A stretch of DNA of 64,000 bases from an uncultured Eubacteriales bacterium. Lineage in GTDB: Bacteria; Bacillota; Clostridia; Oscillospirales; CAG-272. The stretch lies in the NCBI GenBank assembly GCA_910586545.1, contig CAJUIQ010000003.1, positions 1 through 64,000 on the forward strand. The letters are read 5' to 3'. The position numbers were made by a program, and so were the translations under genes. The first letter of the stretch is position 1. Each line of letters begins with the position of its first letter. This document shows, piece by piece, positions 52,656 through 60,216 of the stretch. The notes beneath the pieces were generated by a model. The model had not been told where the DNA came from, made no database searches, and worked only from the letters and a program-made list of their open reading frames with translations.

Positions 52656-52684
52656 TTGTATTGCAGCCAAAATTGTGATATATT
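52656..52684 (+). promoter_or_regulatory. Likely pgk-tpiA promoter
   Basis: TTGTAT (52656-52661), 17 bases, TATATT (52679-52684), with a TGA extension before the -10. It leaves an 80-base leader before pgk. Confidence 0.55.
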
Positions 52685-52771
52685 AAATTTGTATGCGTAT
52701 GCTAAAAACCTGTATATAGGCTGGCATAATGTTTACTATTTACAGGGATTTATAAAGAAAGGATTTTGAAG

Positions 52772-53959
52772 ATGACCTACAACAAAAAATCTGTCGAAGA
52801 CATTGACGTATCCGGCAAGCGAGTGCTTGTTAGATGCGACTTCAACGTACCTATGAAAGACGGCGCAATCACCGATGACAAGCGTATTGTCGGCGCACTG
52901 CCTACTATTCAGTATCTGATGGAACACGGTGCAAAAACCGTTCTCTGCTCTCACATGGGCAGACCTAAGGGAGAAGTAAATCCCAAATACTCCCTGGCTC
53001 CTGTTGCGAAGCGTCTTTCTGAGCTTCTGGGCAAGGAAGTGGTGTTGGCCAACGATGTAATCGGTCCAGACGCCAAAGCAAAGGCTGCCGCTCTGAACGA
53101 CGGCGAGGTTCTCCTGATTGAAAATGTACGTTTCCATAAGGAAGAAGAAAAGAATGATCCCGCCTTTGCAAAAGAGCTGGCTTCTATGGCAGATATTTTT
53201 GTAAACGACGCCTTTGGTACTGCACACCGTGCCCACGCTTCTACAGCAGGCGTTGCAGACTATCTGCCTGCTGTCTGCGGTTATCTGATTCAAAAAGAAG
53301 TGGATATCATGGGTAAAGCTCTGGCTGATCCTGCTCGTCCCTTCGTTGCGATTCTTGGCGGTGCAAAGGTTTCTGATAAAATCGGTGTTATCAACAATCT
53401 GATTGAAAAATGTGATACACTGATTATCGGCGGCGGTATGGCTTACACCTTCTTTAAGGCACAGGGCTACAATATTGGCACCTCCATCTGCGAGGATGAC
53501 AAAATTGAGCTTGCTACCAGCTTGATGCAGAAAGCTAAAGAAAAAGGCGTTAGCTTCCTGCTTCCTGTGGACAACGTGATTGGTCGGGAATATAAAGAAG
53601 ACACCATTTATATGACAATTACCTCCGACTGCATCCCCGACGGTTGGATGGGTCTGGATATCGGCCCTGTTACCCGGGAACTGTTTGCCAAAACCATTGC
53701 CGGCGCCGGCACTGTAATTTGGAATGGACCTATGGGCGTTTCCGAATGGGAACACTTTGCTGCTGGTACAATGGACGTGGCAAAAGCTGTTGCTGATTCC
53801 GGTGCAATTTCTATTATTGGCGGCGGCGATTCTGCAGCGGCGGTAGAGAATCTGGGATTTGCTGAAAAAATGACACACATTTCTACAGGTGGCGGCGCTT
53901 CCCTGGAATTCTTGGAAGGCCTGGATCTCCCCGGTATTTCCTGTCTCCAGGACAAATAA
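52772..53959 (+). CDS. pgk: Phosphoglycerate kinase
   Basis: Glycolytic enzyme making ATP and 3-phosphoglycerate from 1,3-bisphosphoglycerate, 395 residues. N-terminal domain: [12 protein letters not shown] (about 19-30) with the substrate Arg and Asp, HMGRPKGE (about 62-69). C-terminal nucleotide domain: GGAKVSDKI (about 193-201), [10 protein letters not shown] (about 314-323) and [10 protein letters not shown] (about 350-359). The ATG at 52772, with AGAAAGGA 8 bases before it, is preferred over a TTG two codons upstream, which would be too close. It is followed after 91 bp by tpiA, forming a two-gene glycolysis unit; gap is absent here. Confidence 0.97.
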   Translation: MTYNKKSVEDIDVSGKRVLVRCDFNVPMKDGAITDDKRIVGALPTIQYLMEHGAKTVLCSHMGRPKGEVNPKYSLAPVAKRLSELLGKEVVLANDVIGPDAKAKAAALNDGEVLLIENVRFHKEEEKNDPAFAKELASMADIFVNDAFGTAHRAHASTAGVADYLPAVCGYLIQKEVDIMGKALADPARPFVAILGGAKVSDKIGVINNLIEKCDTLIIGGGMAYTFFKAQGYNIGTSICEDDKIELATSLMQKAKEKGVSFLLPVDNVIGREYKEDTIYMTITSDCIPDGWMGLDIGPVTRELFAKTIAGAGTVIWNGPMGVSEWEHFAAGTMDVAKAVADSGAISIIGGGDSAAAVENLGFAEKMTHISTGGGASLEFLEGLDLPGISCLQDK

Positions 53960-53971
53960 TCGATTTCAACT

Positions 53972-53996
53972 TGCGCGCAGCTTGTAGCTGCGCGCA
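53972..53996 (+). other. GC-rich hairpin between pgk and tpiA
   Basis: TGCGCGCAGCT, TGT loop, AGCTGCGCGCA: a perfect 11-bp stem. No T-tract follows, so it is more likely an mRNA-stabilising or processing element that sets relative pgk and tpiA levels than a full terminator. Confidence 0.65.
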
Positions 53997-54050
53997 CATA
54001 AATATCTCCGTATGACGCGGAAAGCCGGATATAAGAAAGGAATTATCATT

Positions 54051-54818
54051 ATGAATAAAGCAACACGCAAGGCAGTAATTGCTGGCAACTGGAAAATGAA
54101 CATGACTCCCTCCCAGGCAAAAGAGACAGTTAAAAAAACTGCCGCATTGGTCAAGGGAAAAGATGGCTGTGACATTGTTCTGTGTGTACCTTTTGTTGAC
54201 ATCGCCGCTGCGGTAGAAGCTGCAAAAGGCACTAACATAAAGATTGGCGCACAAAATGTACATTTTGCAGAAAGTGGCGCCTATACCGGTGAAATTTCGG
54301 CGGCTATGCTTCTGGAAACCGGTGTAGAATATGTAATTATCGGTCACAGTGAGCGCAGACAGTATTTTGGCGAAACAGATGAGACTGTAAATCAGCGGAC
54401 TAAAGCGGCACTGGCAGCAGGATTGACTGTTATCCTCTGTGTTGGTGAAGTTTTGGAAGAACGTCAGAGCAACATCACAAACGAAATTCTTTCCATGCAG
54501 ACGAAGCTAGCGCTGGCCGGTATTAGCGCAGAAGATATGAAAAAAGTGATTATTGCGTATGAACCTGTATGGGCAATTGGTACTGGTCTTACGGCAACGC
54601 CTCAGCAGGCGGATGAAGCTTGCGGATTGATTCGCAGTGTATTGGCAGATTTGTACGACGAAAATGCTGCAGAAGCCACAACCATTCAGTATGGTGGAAG
54701 CATGAACGATGGCAATGCAGCGGAATTGTTAGCCAAAGTGCATGTGGACGGCGGCCTGATTGGCGGTGCTTCTCTGGTTCCAGAAAAGTTTGACGCAATC
54801 GTAACCGCTGCACAGTAA
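54051..54818 (+). CDS. tpiA: Triosephosphate isomerase
   Basis: TIM-barrel isomerase of 255 residues, converting dihydroxyacetone phosphate to glyceraldehyde 3-phosphate. Catalytic residues are visible: AGNWKMN (Lys near 14), GHSERRQYF (His near 100) and AYEPVWAIGTG (Glu near 170), and the phosphate loop QYGGSMNDGNAAE (about 215-227) plus GGLIGGASL. The ATG at 54051 has AAGAAAGGAATTATCATT before it, so an earlier in-frame start at 54012 was rejected. It follows pgk and ends at a strong terminator. No pgm or eno follows in the window. Confidence 0.97.
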   Translation: MNKATRKAVIAGNWKMNMTPSQAKETVKKTAALVKGKDGCDIVLCVPFVDIAAAVEAAKGTNIKIGAQNVHFAESGAYTGEISAAMLLETGVEYVIIGHSERRQYFGETDETVNQRTKAALAAGLTVILCVGEVLEERQSNITNEILSMQTKLALAGISAEDMKKVIIAYEPVWAIGTGLTATPQQADEACGLIRSVLADLYDENAAEATTIQYGGSMNDGNAAELLAKVHVDGGLIGGASLVPEKFDAIVTAAQ

Positions 54819-54833
54819 ATAGGATTATATGAA

Positions 54834-54868
54834 AAAATACCTACTGAAAATGCTTCAGTAGGTATTTT
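54834..54868 (+). terminator. tpiA terminator
   Basis: AAAATACCTACTGAA (54834-54848), AATGC loop, TTCAGTAGGTATTTT (54854-54868), followed by ATTTTTAT: a 15-bp stem with a T-tract. Confidence 0.92.
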
Positions 54869-54946
54869 ATTTTTATCAGTTATTTTTTTACTTATTCAAA
54901 AAGCCAGCCTGGCATTTTGCAATTCAATTCCATATTTGTACAACAT

Positions 54947-54980
54947 AAAGAAAGCCTCACAAGATTGTGTGGCTTTCTTT
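54947..54980 (-). terminator. Terminator of the dockerin protein gene
   Basis: AAAGAAAGCC (54947-54956) pairs with GGCTTTCTTT (54971-54980); CACA pairs with TGTG inside. The + strand side also ends in TTTTTC, so it may act both ways. The minus-strand gene ends 24 bases to the right. Confidence 0.8.
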
Positions 54981-55003
54981 TTCATCTTAACTTTAAGTCT
55001 GTA

Positions 55004-56884
55004 TTAAGCTGCGATCATTGCCTGTAATGCCAGAGCATCTGCGGCATCAATCACACCATCACCGTTGATATCAGAAATCTCGTCTGCAACAGCAAAGTCA
55101 CTGTTTGACAAAGCATGCCGCATCTGCTGCACATCCGCATTGTCAACACTCTGGTCGTTATTGATATCACCAAAATAGTAGCCATTGCTTGCAGCATACG
55201 CAGTAGACACCATTGTGGAAGCATCTACAAATTTAAGACCCATGTCCGCTGCATACTTCTGTGCAGCAGAATCTCTGGACGCACAGATAGTAGCATTACT
55301 CAAGATTACATCTCCTTCTGCCAGAGAAGCCTGGTATCCATAAGCACCTGTACCAATCTTCTTCACAGAATCAGGAATCTGCAGCATATCTAACGCCCCA
55401 CAGCGTGCAAATGCATAGTTTCCAATAGTCACAACTGTATTCGGAATCGTTACCTTAGCAAGATCCTCACAAGCATAGAATGCACCGTAGCCAATTGCTC
55501 TTGTTGCAGCAGGTACTGTAAAATCTGTGAGAGCTGTGCCTGCAAATACTTTTCTGCCGATATCTGTCACATTATCAGAAGCGGTAACAGATGCCAACGC
55601 ATCGCAATCCATAAATGTATAATCTTCCAAAACAGTTACACCATCGGGAATGGCAATAGCGGCAAGAGAGGTACACTCTCTGAATGCCGACTTATCCAGT
55701 TTCGTAAGCCCCTGCGGCAACGTCACACTGCCCAGAGAAGCACATCCACGGAAAGCAGCATTGCCGATAGCAGTTACATCAGAAGGAATTGTGATAGAAG
55801 AAAGCGCAGCACAACCATAGAACGCCATGTCGCCGATTTCACCTACGCCTGCAGGATAGTTCATAGTCGTAAGAGATTTACAACCATAGAACGCATTATC
55901 ACCCAAAACCTCCAACGTAGCAGGCAGGCGAATACTTGTAAGAGACTCGCAGCTACCAAAAGCGGATCTGCCGATTTTGGTTACAGAATCGGGAACATTC
56001 ATGGTCTTCAATCCTGTACACATAAAGAACGCTGTATCTTTAATTTCTGTGATACCATCATGCAGCGTAATGGATTCCACGCTGCGGATGCCTCTGAAAG
56101 TGTTTTCCGGCACAACAGTCATACCCGCAGGAACATTCAAAGACTTTACACCAGAAGCGAGAAATACATAATCGCCCATTTCCGTTATAGAATCGGGAAG
56201 ATTCATTGCTTCCAGAGCAGGCAAATACGCAAATGCTCTTGTACCAATGCTTTGCAGTTTGGTATTGGTTTCTACCTTGCTGAGAACCGGGCAGCGATAA
56301 AATGCGTAATCGCCAACAGTAAGCAGATTGGCAGAAAGCTTCACGTTTTTAAGCTGTTTGGAATATGCAAATGCATAGTCGCCCACAGATTGAACGCTAT
56401 CAGGCAATGTAATCGAAGTTATTTTGGTATTATAAAGAGCATATTCACCTACAGAAGTCAGTGTGCTCGGCAAGGATATGTACTCCAATCCTTCTGCATC
56501 TGTTGCCATGCGATTTCCAAGAGAAGTAACACCCTCTTCTACAAAAACTCTGGTAATTTGTTTGTAGTTGGTACCAAAGATGGACTGCTGTCCCTTCACC
56601 AAATCATACATATCACCGGTGCCGGAAATAACAGCCTCACGATATAAGGTTCCACCCTTCACCATTCTGTAGGTATAAAGGGTACATTTTACATTATCTC
56701 CTACATTTTTCGTACTCGTTTTTCTGTACTCGCTGACAATGCCCTTATTCACATCTTCCTCAGTTACCGGACCATGCTCCGGAGGAACGCGTGCAGGCTC
56801 GTTTTCAGCAGCTACGCCGATTGCCAGCACCATACTGCCCAAAAGCATAGCTGCCGTCAATAAGCATGCAATCAGTTTTTTCAT
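55004..56884 (-). CDS. BspA-like leucine-rich repeat surface protein with C-terminal dockerin
   Basis: Secreted protein of 626 residues. Signal peptide about 1-26 (LIACLLTAAMLLGSMVLAI). Residues about 90-540 are some 18-20 BspA-type LRR_5 repeats of about 23 residues (e.g. IGDMAFYGCAALSSITIPSD), a scaffold used by gut and oral bacteria to bind proteins or glycans. The last 55-60 residues form a type I dockerin: DINNDQSVDNADVQQMRHAL and DINGDGVIDAADALALQAMI, each with the Ca-binding D-x-N-x-D pattern. A dockerin docks to a cohesin on a cellulosome scaffold or on the cell surface. No catalytic domain is present. Its promoter (TTGACA-17-TATGCT, extended) is at 57027-57055. It stands alone. Confidence 0.93.
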   Translation of the reverse strand: MKKLIACLLTAAMLLGSMVLAIGVAAENEPARVPPEHGPVTEEDVNKGIVSEYRKTSTKNVGDNVKCTLYTYRMVKGGTLYREAVISGTGDMYDLVKGQQSIFGTNYKQITRVFVEEGVTSLGNRMATDAEGLEYISLPSTLTSVGEYALYNTKITSITLPDSVQSVGDYAFAYSKQLKNVKLSANLLTVGDYAFYRCPVLSKVETNTKLQSIGTRAFAYLPALEAMNLPDSITEMGDYVFLASGVKSLNVPAGMTVVPENTFRGIRSVESITLHDGITEIKDTAFFMCTGLKTMNVPDSVTKIGRSAFGSCESLTSIRLPATLEVLGDNAFYGCKSLTTMNYPAGVGEIGDMAFYGCAALSSITIPSDVTAIGNAAFRGCASLGSVTLPQGLTKLDKSAFRECTSLAAIAIPDGVTVLEDYTFMDCDALASVTASDNVTDIGRKVFAGTALTDFTVPAATRAIGYGAFYACEDLAKVTIPNTVVTIGNYAFARCGALDMLQIPDSVKKIGTGAYGYQASLAEGDVILSNATICASRDSAAQKYAADMGLKFVDASTMVSTAYAASNGYYFGDINNDQSVDNADVQQMRHALSNSDFAVADEISDINGDGVIDAADALALQAMIAA

Positions 56885-57026
56885 CTTTTTGAATCCTTTC
56901 TGACTGTAAAAGTATCACAAATTATGGCAGATATCCACCACGGGCAGCACAGTGTAAATAAGCCAATAAGCGGGGAGCGGCAAATACTATAGGATACCAC
57001 TCCACTATCTACCTTTTTTCATATTT

Positions 57027-57055
57027 AGCATATCACAACCCCATCTTTTTGTCAA
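57027..57055 (-). promoter_or_regulatory. Promoter of the dockerin protein gene
   Basis: On the minus strand: TTGACA (57055-57050), 17 bases, TATGCT (57032-57027), TGA before the -10. The leader to the ATG is about 135 bases. Confidence 0.7.
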
Positions 57056-57060
57056 GGTTT

Positions 57061-57111
57061 TTATGTAAAATTGCTAGGTTTAATTCAATACAAACCTCAA
57101 ATTTTACATAA
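57061..57111. repeat. 51-base inverted repeat between the rnf operon and the dockerin gene
   Basis: TTATGTAAAATT (57061-57072) and AATTTTACATAA (57100-57111), with AGGTTT (57076-57081) and AAACCT (57092-57097) inside and a 10-base loop. It lies just before the -35 box of the dockerin gene and after the Gx transporter gene end. It has no T-tract, so an operator or a folded RNA tail of the rnf mRNA are both possible. Confidence 0.6.
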
Positions 57112-57141
57112 ATTGTTGAGATTGGAAAGGAACGCCGCTCA

Positions 57142-57648
57142 TTACCGCCATTTAGCAGTGAGCGAGGCAGGCAGGCGGGATATTAGCATTCCCCCTGCAA
57201 GCCCGATCACAATTCCGGCAAGCGTACCGCCAATTATCAGGATGGGAAGATAATAGACGATCTGCGTCGTTCGCATCACCGTAGCCGCCACTGCAATCTG
57301 TGCGGCGTTGTGGGATACGCCTCCGGCGACGCTTACACCTACCACCGAAAAGAAATGGGCCTTGCACAGCAACGTCATAACCAGAAGACTGAGCGCCGCT
57401 CCTGCAAGGCCGTAAGCCAAGCTCATCACATTGCCAAACAAAATGGAGACCAGGCCCACACGTACAAGAGACACTGCAGCAGCGGCCGGCCACCCAAAGC
57501 GGTACAGTACGAAAACAATTACCACGTTGGGCAGCCCAATCTTGAGTCCCGGCGTAATGGAGGGGATAAAGCTTTCAACATAGGACAGAATCATAGCCGC
57601 CGCTGTACATAAACCGAGCAAAGCTGTAGTTTGGGTTTTCTGTTTCAT
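57142..57648 (-). CDS. Gx transporter family protein (HepS1-like)
   Basis: Small membrane protein of 168 residues with five to six hydrophobic segments. It belongs to the Gx_transp family, annotated in Firmicutes as heptaprenyl diphosphate synthase component I or as an ECF-like membrane carrier. Family marks are LCTAAAMILSYVESFIPS at residues 13-30, PGLKIGLPNVVIVF (about 33-46) and GGVSHNAAQIAVA (about 109-121). It lies 24 bp after the NusG-II gene at the end of the rnf operon, the place where this family is commonly found. Its link to Rnf may be in quinone or flavin supply, or just shared regulation; the role is not known. Confidence 0.82.
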   Translation of the reverse strand: MKQKTQTTALLGLCTAAAMILSYVESFIPSITPGLKIGLPNVVIVFVLYRFGWPAAAAVSLVRVGLVSILFGNVMSLAYGLAGAALSLLVMTLLCKAHFFSVVGVSVAGGVSHNAAQIAVAATVMRTTQIVYYLPILIIGGTLAGIVIGLAGGMLISRLPASLTAKWR

Positions 57649-57672
57649 AGAAATGTTGTGCCTTTCTTAGCG

Positions 57673-58032
57673 TTATTCCCCACCGGATACAACAGACACC
57701 ACTACTCTATTAGGCAAGCAGACGATGGTCTCATCGCTGCGGCTGATCCTATGCTGATGCACACACAGATTGTCCGGACAGCTTGCCTCTGTGACTGAGG
57801 CGCATCCGTCTGCAATTTCCAGTACATTATAGCCGCCTGTCTCCGTTTCAATACGGATAACTGCGCCTTTGTCCAAGGCATACCGACCCCATTCCTCACC
57901 GTCTACTTCTACCACTACCCAGTCTCCCGGAGAGCGAAAAAGCAGGGTCAGGCAAAGAGCGATGCCGGCAGCCAGCAACAGACTCAAAATAAGCAGTAAG
58001 TCTCGGTGAGCTTTAGATTTCGCAGGCATCAT
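57673..58032 (-). CDS. NusG domain II-containing protein
   Basis: Protein of 119 residues with one membrane segment (about 11-31, LLLILSLLLAAGIALCLTLL) and an outside NusG_II domain (about 40-115) with two Cys in CPDNLCVHQ (about 84-92). Such genes recur in rnf operons of clostridia between rnfB and the Gx transporter. The stretch VTEASCPDNLCVHQHRISR matches the domain. ATGATG start; the rnfB stop precedes it directly. The role is unknown; the Cys pair may hold a cofactor or a disulfide. Confidence 0.85.
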   Translation of the reverse strand: MMPAKSKAHRDLLLILSLLLAAGIALCLTLLFRSPGDWVVVEVDGEEWGRYALDKGAVIRIETETGGYNVLEIADGCASVTEASCPDNLCVHQHRISRSDETIVCLPNRVVVSVVSGGE

Positions 58033-58860
58033 TTATGCCTCTGAAAATCGATGGCTGCCAGAACGGTCTGCGCTGAGAATACAGCCTACCGGGCAAACAG
58101 CCGCGCACTTGCCGCAGGCGATACACTTATCATAATCGATCCGGGCCAGATTTTCTTCTACCGTAATGGCGTCTGTGGGACATTCTTTTTCACATTTTCT
58201 GCAGGCGATACAACCATTGGTGCATTTCCCTCGCACCACCACGCCTGGTTCCTTGTTGCTGCAGGCAATCACCTCTCGTTTGACATCCGGAATCAGGGTA
58301 ATAATCTGATTGGGGCACGTCTTTACACATAAGCCGCAGCCCACACATTTGGGTGTATGCACATGGGCGATTCCCTTTTCCAAATAAATCGCGTCATAGG
58401 GACAAATGGCAGCGCAATCGCCCTTTCCAAGACATCCGTACGTACACGCCTGCTGTCCGCCGTAGAGCATTTTAGCCCCGCTGCAGGTCTGCACGCCGCT
58501 GTAGCTTGCTTTCTGCATGGCGTGTTCGCAGTCGCCGCAGCAGTGTACAGCCGCCACCTGTTCCACAGTATTTTGAAAAGCTACCCCTAAAGCTTCAGAT
58601 ATTTGCTTCGATACCGCATCCGCTCCGGGGATACATAAATTGGTTTGTTTTTCCGTTCCATCCGACAACGCTCTAGCGTAGCCGTCACAGCCGGTATACC
58701 CGCAGGCGCCGCAGTTTACACCGGGAAGACAGGCCCGCAGTTCTTTTTCCAGTTTATTCTCCCGCACAGCCATAAATTTGGCCGCAGCAACAAGAATTAC
58801 GGCGCAAAGCAGGCCAAGCCCGGCCACACAAGCTACAGCAGGCAAAATTGCTTCCAGCAT
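58033..58860 (-). CDS. rnfB: Rnf complex iron-sulfur subunit RnfB
   Basis: Subunit B of the Na+- or H+-translocating ferredoxin:NAD+ oxidoreductase, 275 residues. After one membrane segment (about 5-28) there is a 4Fe-4S (Fer4/RnfB) domain with GVNCGACGYTGCDGYA (about 47-62) and a series of cluster motifs: CCGDCEH, CLGKGDCAAICP, CVGCGLCVKTCP, CIACRKCEKECP and CIACGKCAAVCP. This is the standard RnfB plan with extra 4Fe-4S ferredoxin domains, and it passes electrons from ferredoxin into the complex. ATG has GAGGGGGAGACAAA before it. It is the last structural rnf gene in the order CDGEAB. Confidence 0.96.
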   Translation of the reverse strand: MLEAILPAVACVAGLGLLCAVILVAAAKFMAVRENKLEKELRACLPGVNCGACGYTGCDGYARALSDGTEKQTNLCIPGADAVSKQISEALGVAFQNTVEQVAAVHCCGDCEHAMQKASYSGVQTCSGAKMLYGGQQACTYGCLGKGDCAAICPYDAIYLEKGIAHVHTPKCVGCGLCVKTCPNQIITLIPDVKREVIACSNKEPGVVVRGKCTNGCIACRKCEKECPTDAITVEENLARIDYDKCIACGKCAAVCPVGCILSADRSGSHRFSEA

Positions 58861-58872
58861 TTTGTCTCCCCC

Positions 58873-59469
58873 TCACATAAACATGTTGTCGATCACACCG
58901 GCAAAACCATAAAATGCCAGCGCCACAATGGAAGCCGATATCAGCGTAATCGGCATACCTTCAAAGCATTTTGGCGGCTTCGCCGTTTCGATGCGCATCC
59001 GAACTCCCGCAAATAGCACCATTGCCAGCAGGAAGCCCAGACCACAGCCCAGCGCATTGGCCATCGCCTCTATAAACAGTTCATATCCTTCAGTAATATT
59101 GTTTTTCGCCACTCCCAGCACAGCGCAGTTTGTGGTAATCAGAGGCAAATAAATACCAAGGGAACGATGCAAAGCGGGCAAATACCGCTTCAGTATGATC
59201 TCCGCCAGCTGCACCAGCGCGGCGATGATCAGAATAAATACGATTGTCTGGAGATATTCCAGATGGAATGCTGTGAGCAAATAGGTATGGAGCGGCCATG
59301 TAGCCGCTGTGGCCAGCAGCATTACAAAGGTAACCGCAAGCCCCATGCCCACCGCAGAGTGCAGCTTTTTGGATACGCCCAGAAATGGACATATTCCTAA
59401 AAATTTCACCAGCACATAGTTGTTTACCAGCATAGCGGTGAAAATAATTACAACCAAATCCCGTATCAT
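58873..59469 (-). CDS. rnfA: Rnf complex membrane subunit RnfA
   Basis: Integral membrane subunit of 198 residues with six hydrophobic segments, paired with RnfE as a two-fold related ion-channel core that holds an inter-subunit iron-sulfur centre. Family sequence: NNYVLVKFLGICPFLGVSKK near 16-35, with Cys at about 26, and NCAVLGVA (about 112-119) with Cys near 113. These two Cys are those proposed to bind the [2Fe-2S] site. Its ATG overlaps the rnfE stop by four bases (ATGA). Confidence 0.96.
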   Translation of the reverse strand: MIRDLVVIIFTAMLVNNYVLVKFLGICPFLGVSKKLHSAVGMGLAVTFVMLLATAATWPLHTYLLTAFHLEYLQTIVFILIIAALVQLAEIILKRYLPALHRSLGIYLPLITTNCAVLGVAKNNITEGYELFIEAMANALGCGLGFLLAMVLFAGVRMRIETAKPPKCFEGMPITLISASIVALAFYGFAGVIDNMFM

Positions 59470-60194
59470 TTTCCACCCTCCTCTGCCGTATCGTCAGGGC
59501 CTTTTCCAGCCCCCGCACAATTATCTTTTTCAGCAGCGTTTTGCAGACTGCCGTCATTTGCGCCGCAAACTGCCGCGCCAGGACAGCCTGTACATCCAAA
59601 ATCTCTGCCGGTTTTACGCTTTGTGACGGCGTTTACAATGGCAATCAATATACCAAACACAAAGAAGCCGCCGGGAGAATTGACAAAAATCGGAATGGTA
59701 AAGTCAGACAGAACGGGAATTTCAAAGCCCATCCAAGACCCGGATCCAAAAATTTCACGGATAGAAGCCATGGCAAACAAAGCCAGTGTAAAACCTACGC
59801 CCATTCCCAAGGCATCCACCGCCGAATCCAGAACCCTGTTTTTGCTGGCGTACACCTCTGCGCGGCCTAAAATGATACAGTTGACTACGATCAGGGACAA
59901 AAACACGCCAAGAGCTTCATATAAATCCGGCACAAATGCATGCATTACCATTTCCACAGCTGTCACAAAGCCGGCAATAATTACAATATAGCTGGGAATA
60001 CGCACCTTATCCGGGATCATCCCGCGCAGAGCCGAAATAACAATATTTGACCCTAGCAGAACCGCAGTGGCGGCAGCGCCCATGCCGAAAGCATTGGCCA
60101 CCGAGGTAGTGACAGCCAGCGTGGGACAGGTGCCCAGCAGCAAAATCAGCACCGGGTTTTCCCGAATGATCCCTTTCAGAAAATTATTCCACAT
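59466..60194 (-). CDS. rnfE: Rnf complex membrane subunit RnfE with Cys-rich tail
   Basis: Membrane subunit of 242 residues, related to RnfA. Markers: NPVLILLLGTCPTLAV at about 13-28 and VVNCIILGRAEVYAS (about 98-112), each with the cluster Cys. After the last membrane segment (about 190) comes a hydrophilic tail of about 45 residues with four Cys: DFGCTGCPGAAVCGAND and DNCAGAG. The tail is longer than in the enteric enzyme and could bind metal or an Fe-S cluster; I do not know whether it is common in clostridia. It overlaps rnfA by four bases and lies 22 bp after rnfG. Confidence 0.93.
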   Translation of the reverse strand: MWNNFLKGIIRENPVLILLLGTCPTLAVTTSVANAFGMGAAATAVLLGSNIVISALRGMIPDKVRIPSYIVIIAGFVTAVEMVMHAFVPDLYEALGVFLSLIVVNCIILGRAEVYASKNRVLDSAVDALGMGVGFTLALFAMASIREIFGSGSWMGFEIPVLSDFTIPIFVNSPGGFFVFGILIAIVNAVTKRKTGRDFGCTGCPGAAVCGANDGSLQNAAEKDNCAGAGKGPDDTAEEGGK

Positions 60195-60216
60195 AGATTT
60201 ATTCTCCGTTCTCTGC

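Larger units (their letters stand above)
52460..52771 (+). other. Intergenic region between dnaB and pgk
   Basis: 312 bases without a gene. It holds the dnaB terminator, an AT-rich stretch, the likely pgk promoter at 52656-52684 and a tandem GTATGC repeat (about 52691-52702) followed by a CCTGTATATAGG near-palindrome, which could be an operator for control of glycolysis genes. No open frame or known RNA structure was found. Confidence 0.6.

Noticed and set aside
52736..53878. 380-codon frame opposite pgk
   Set aside because: Shadow of pgk, which has every catalytic motif in the + frame.
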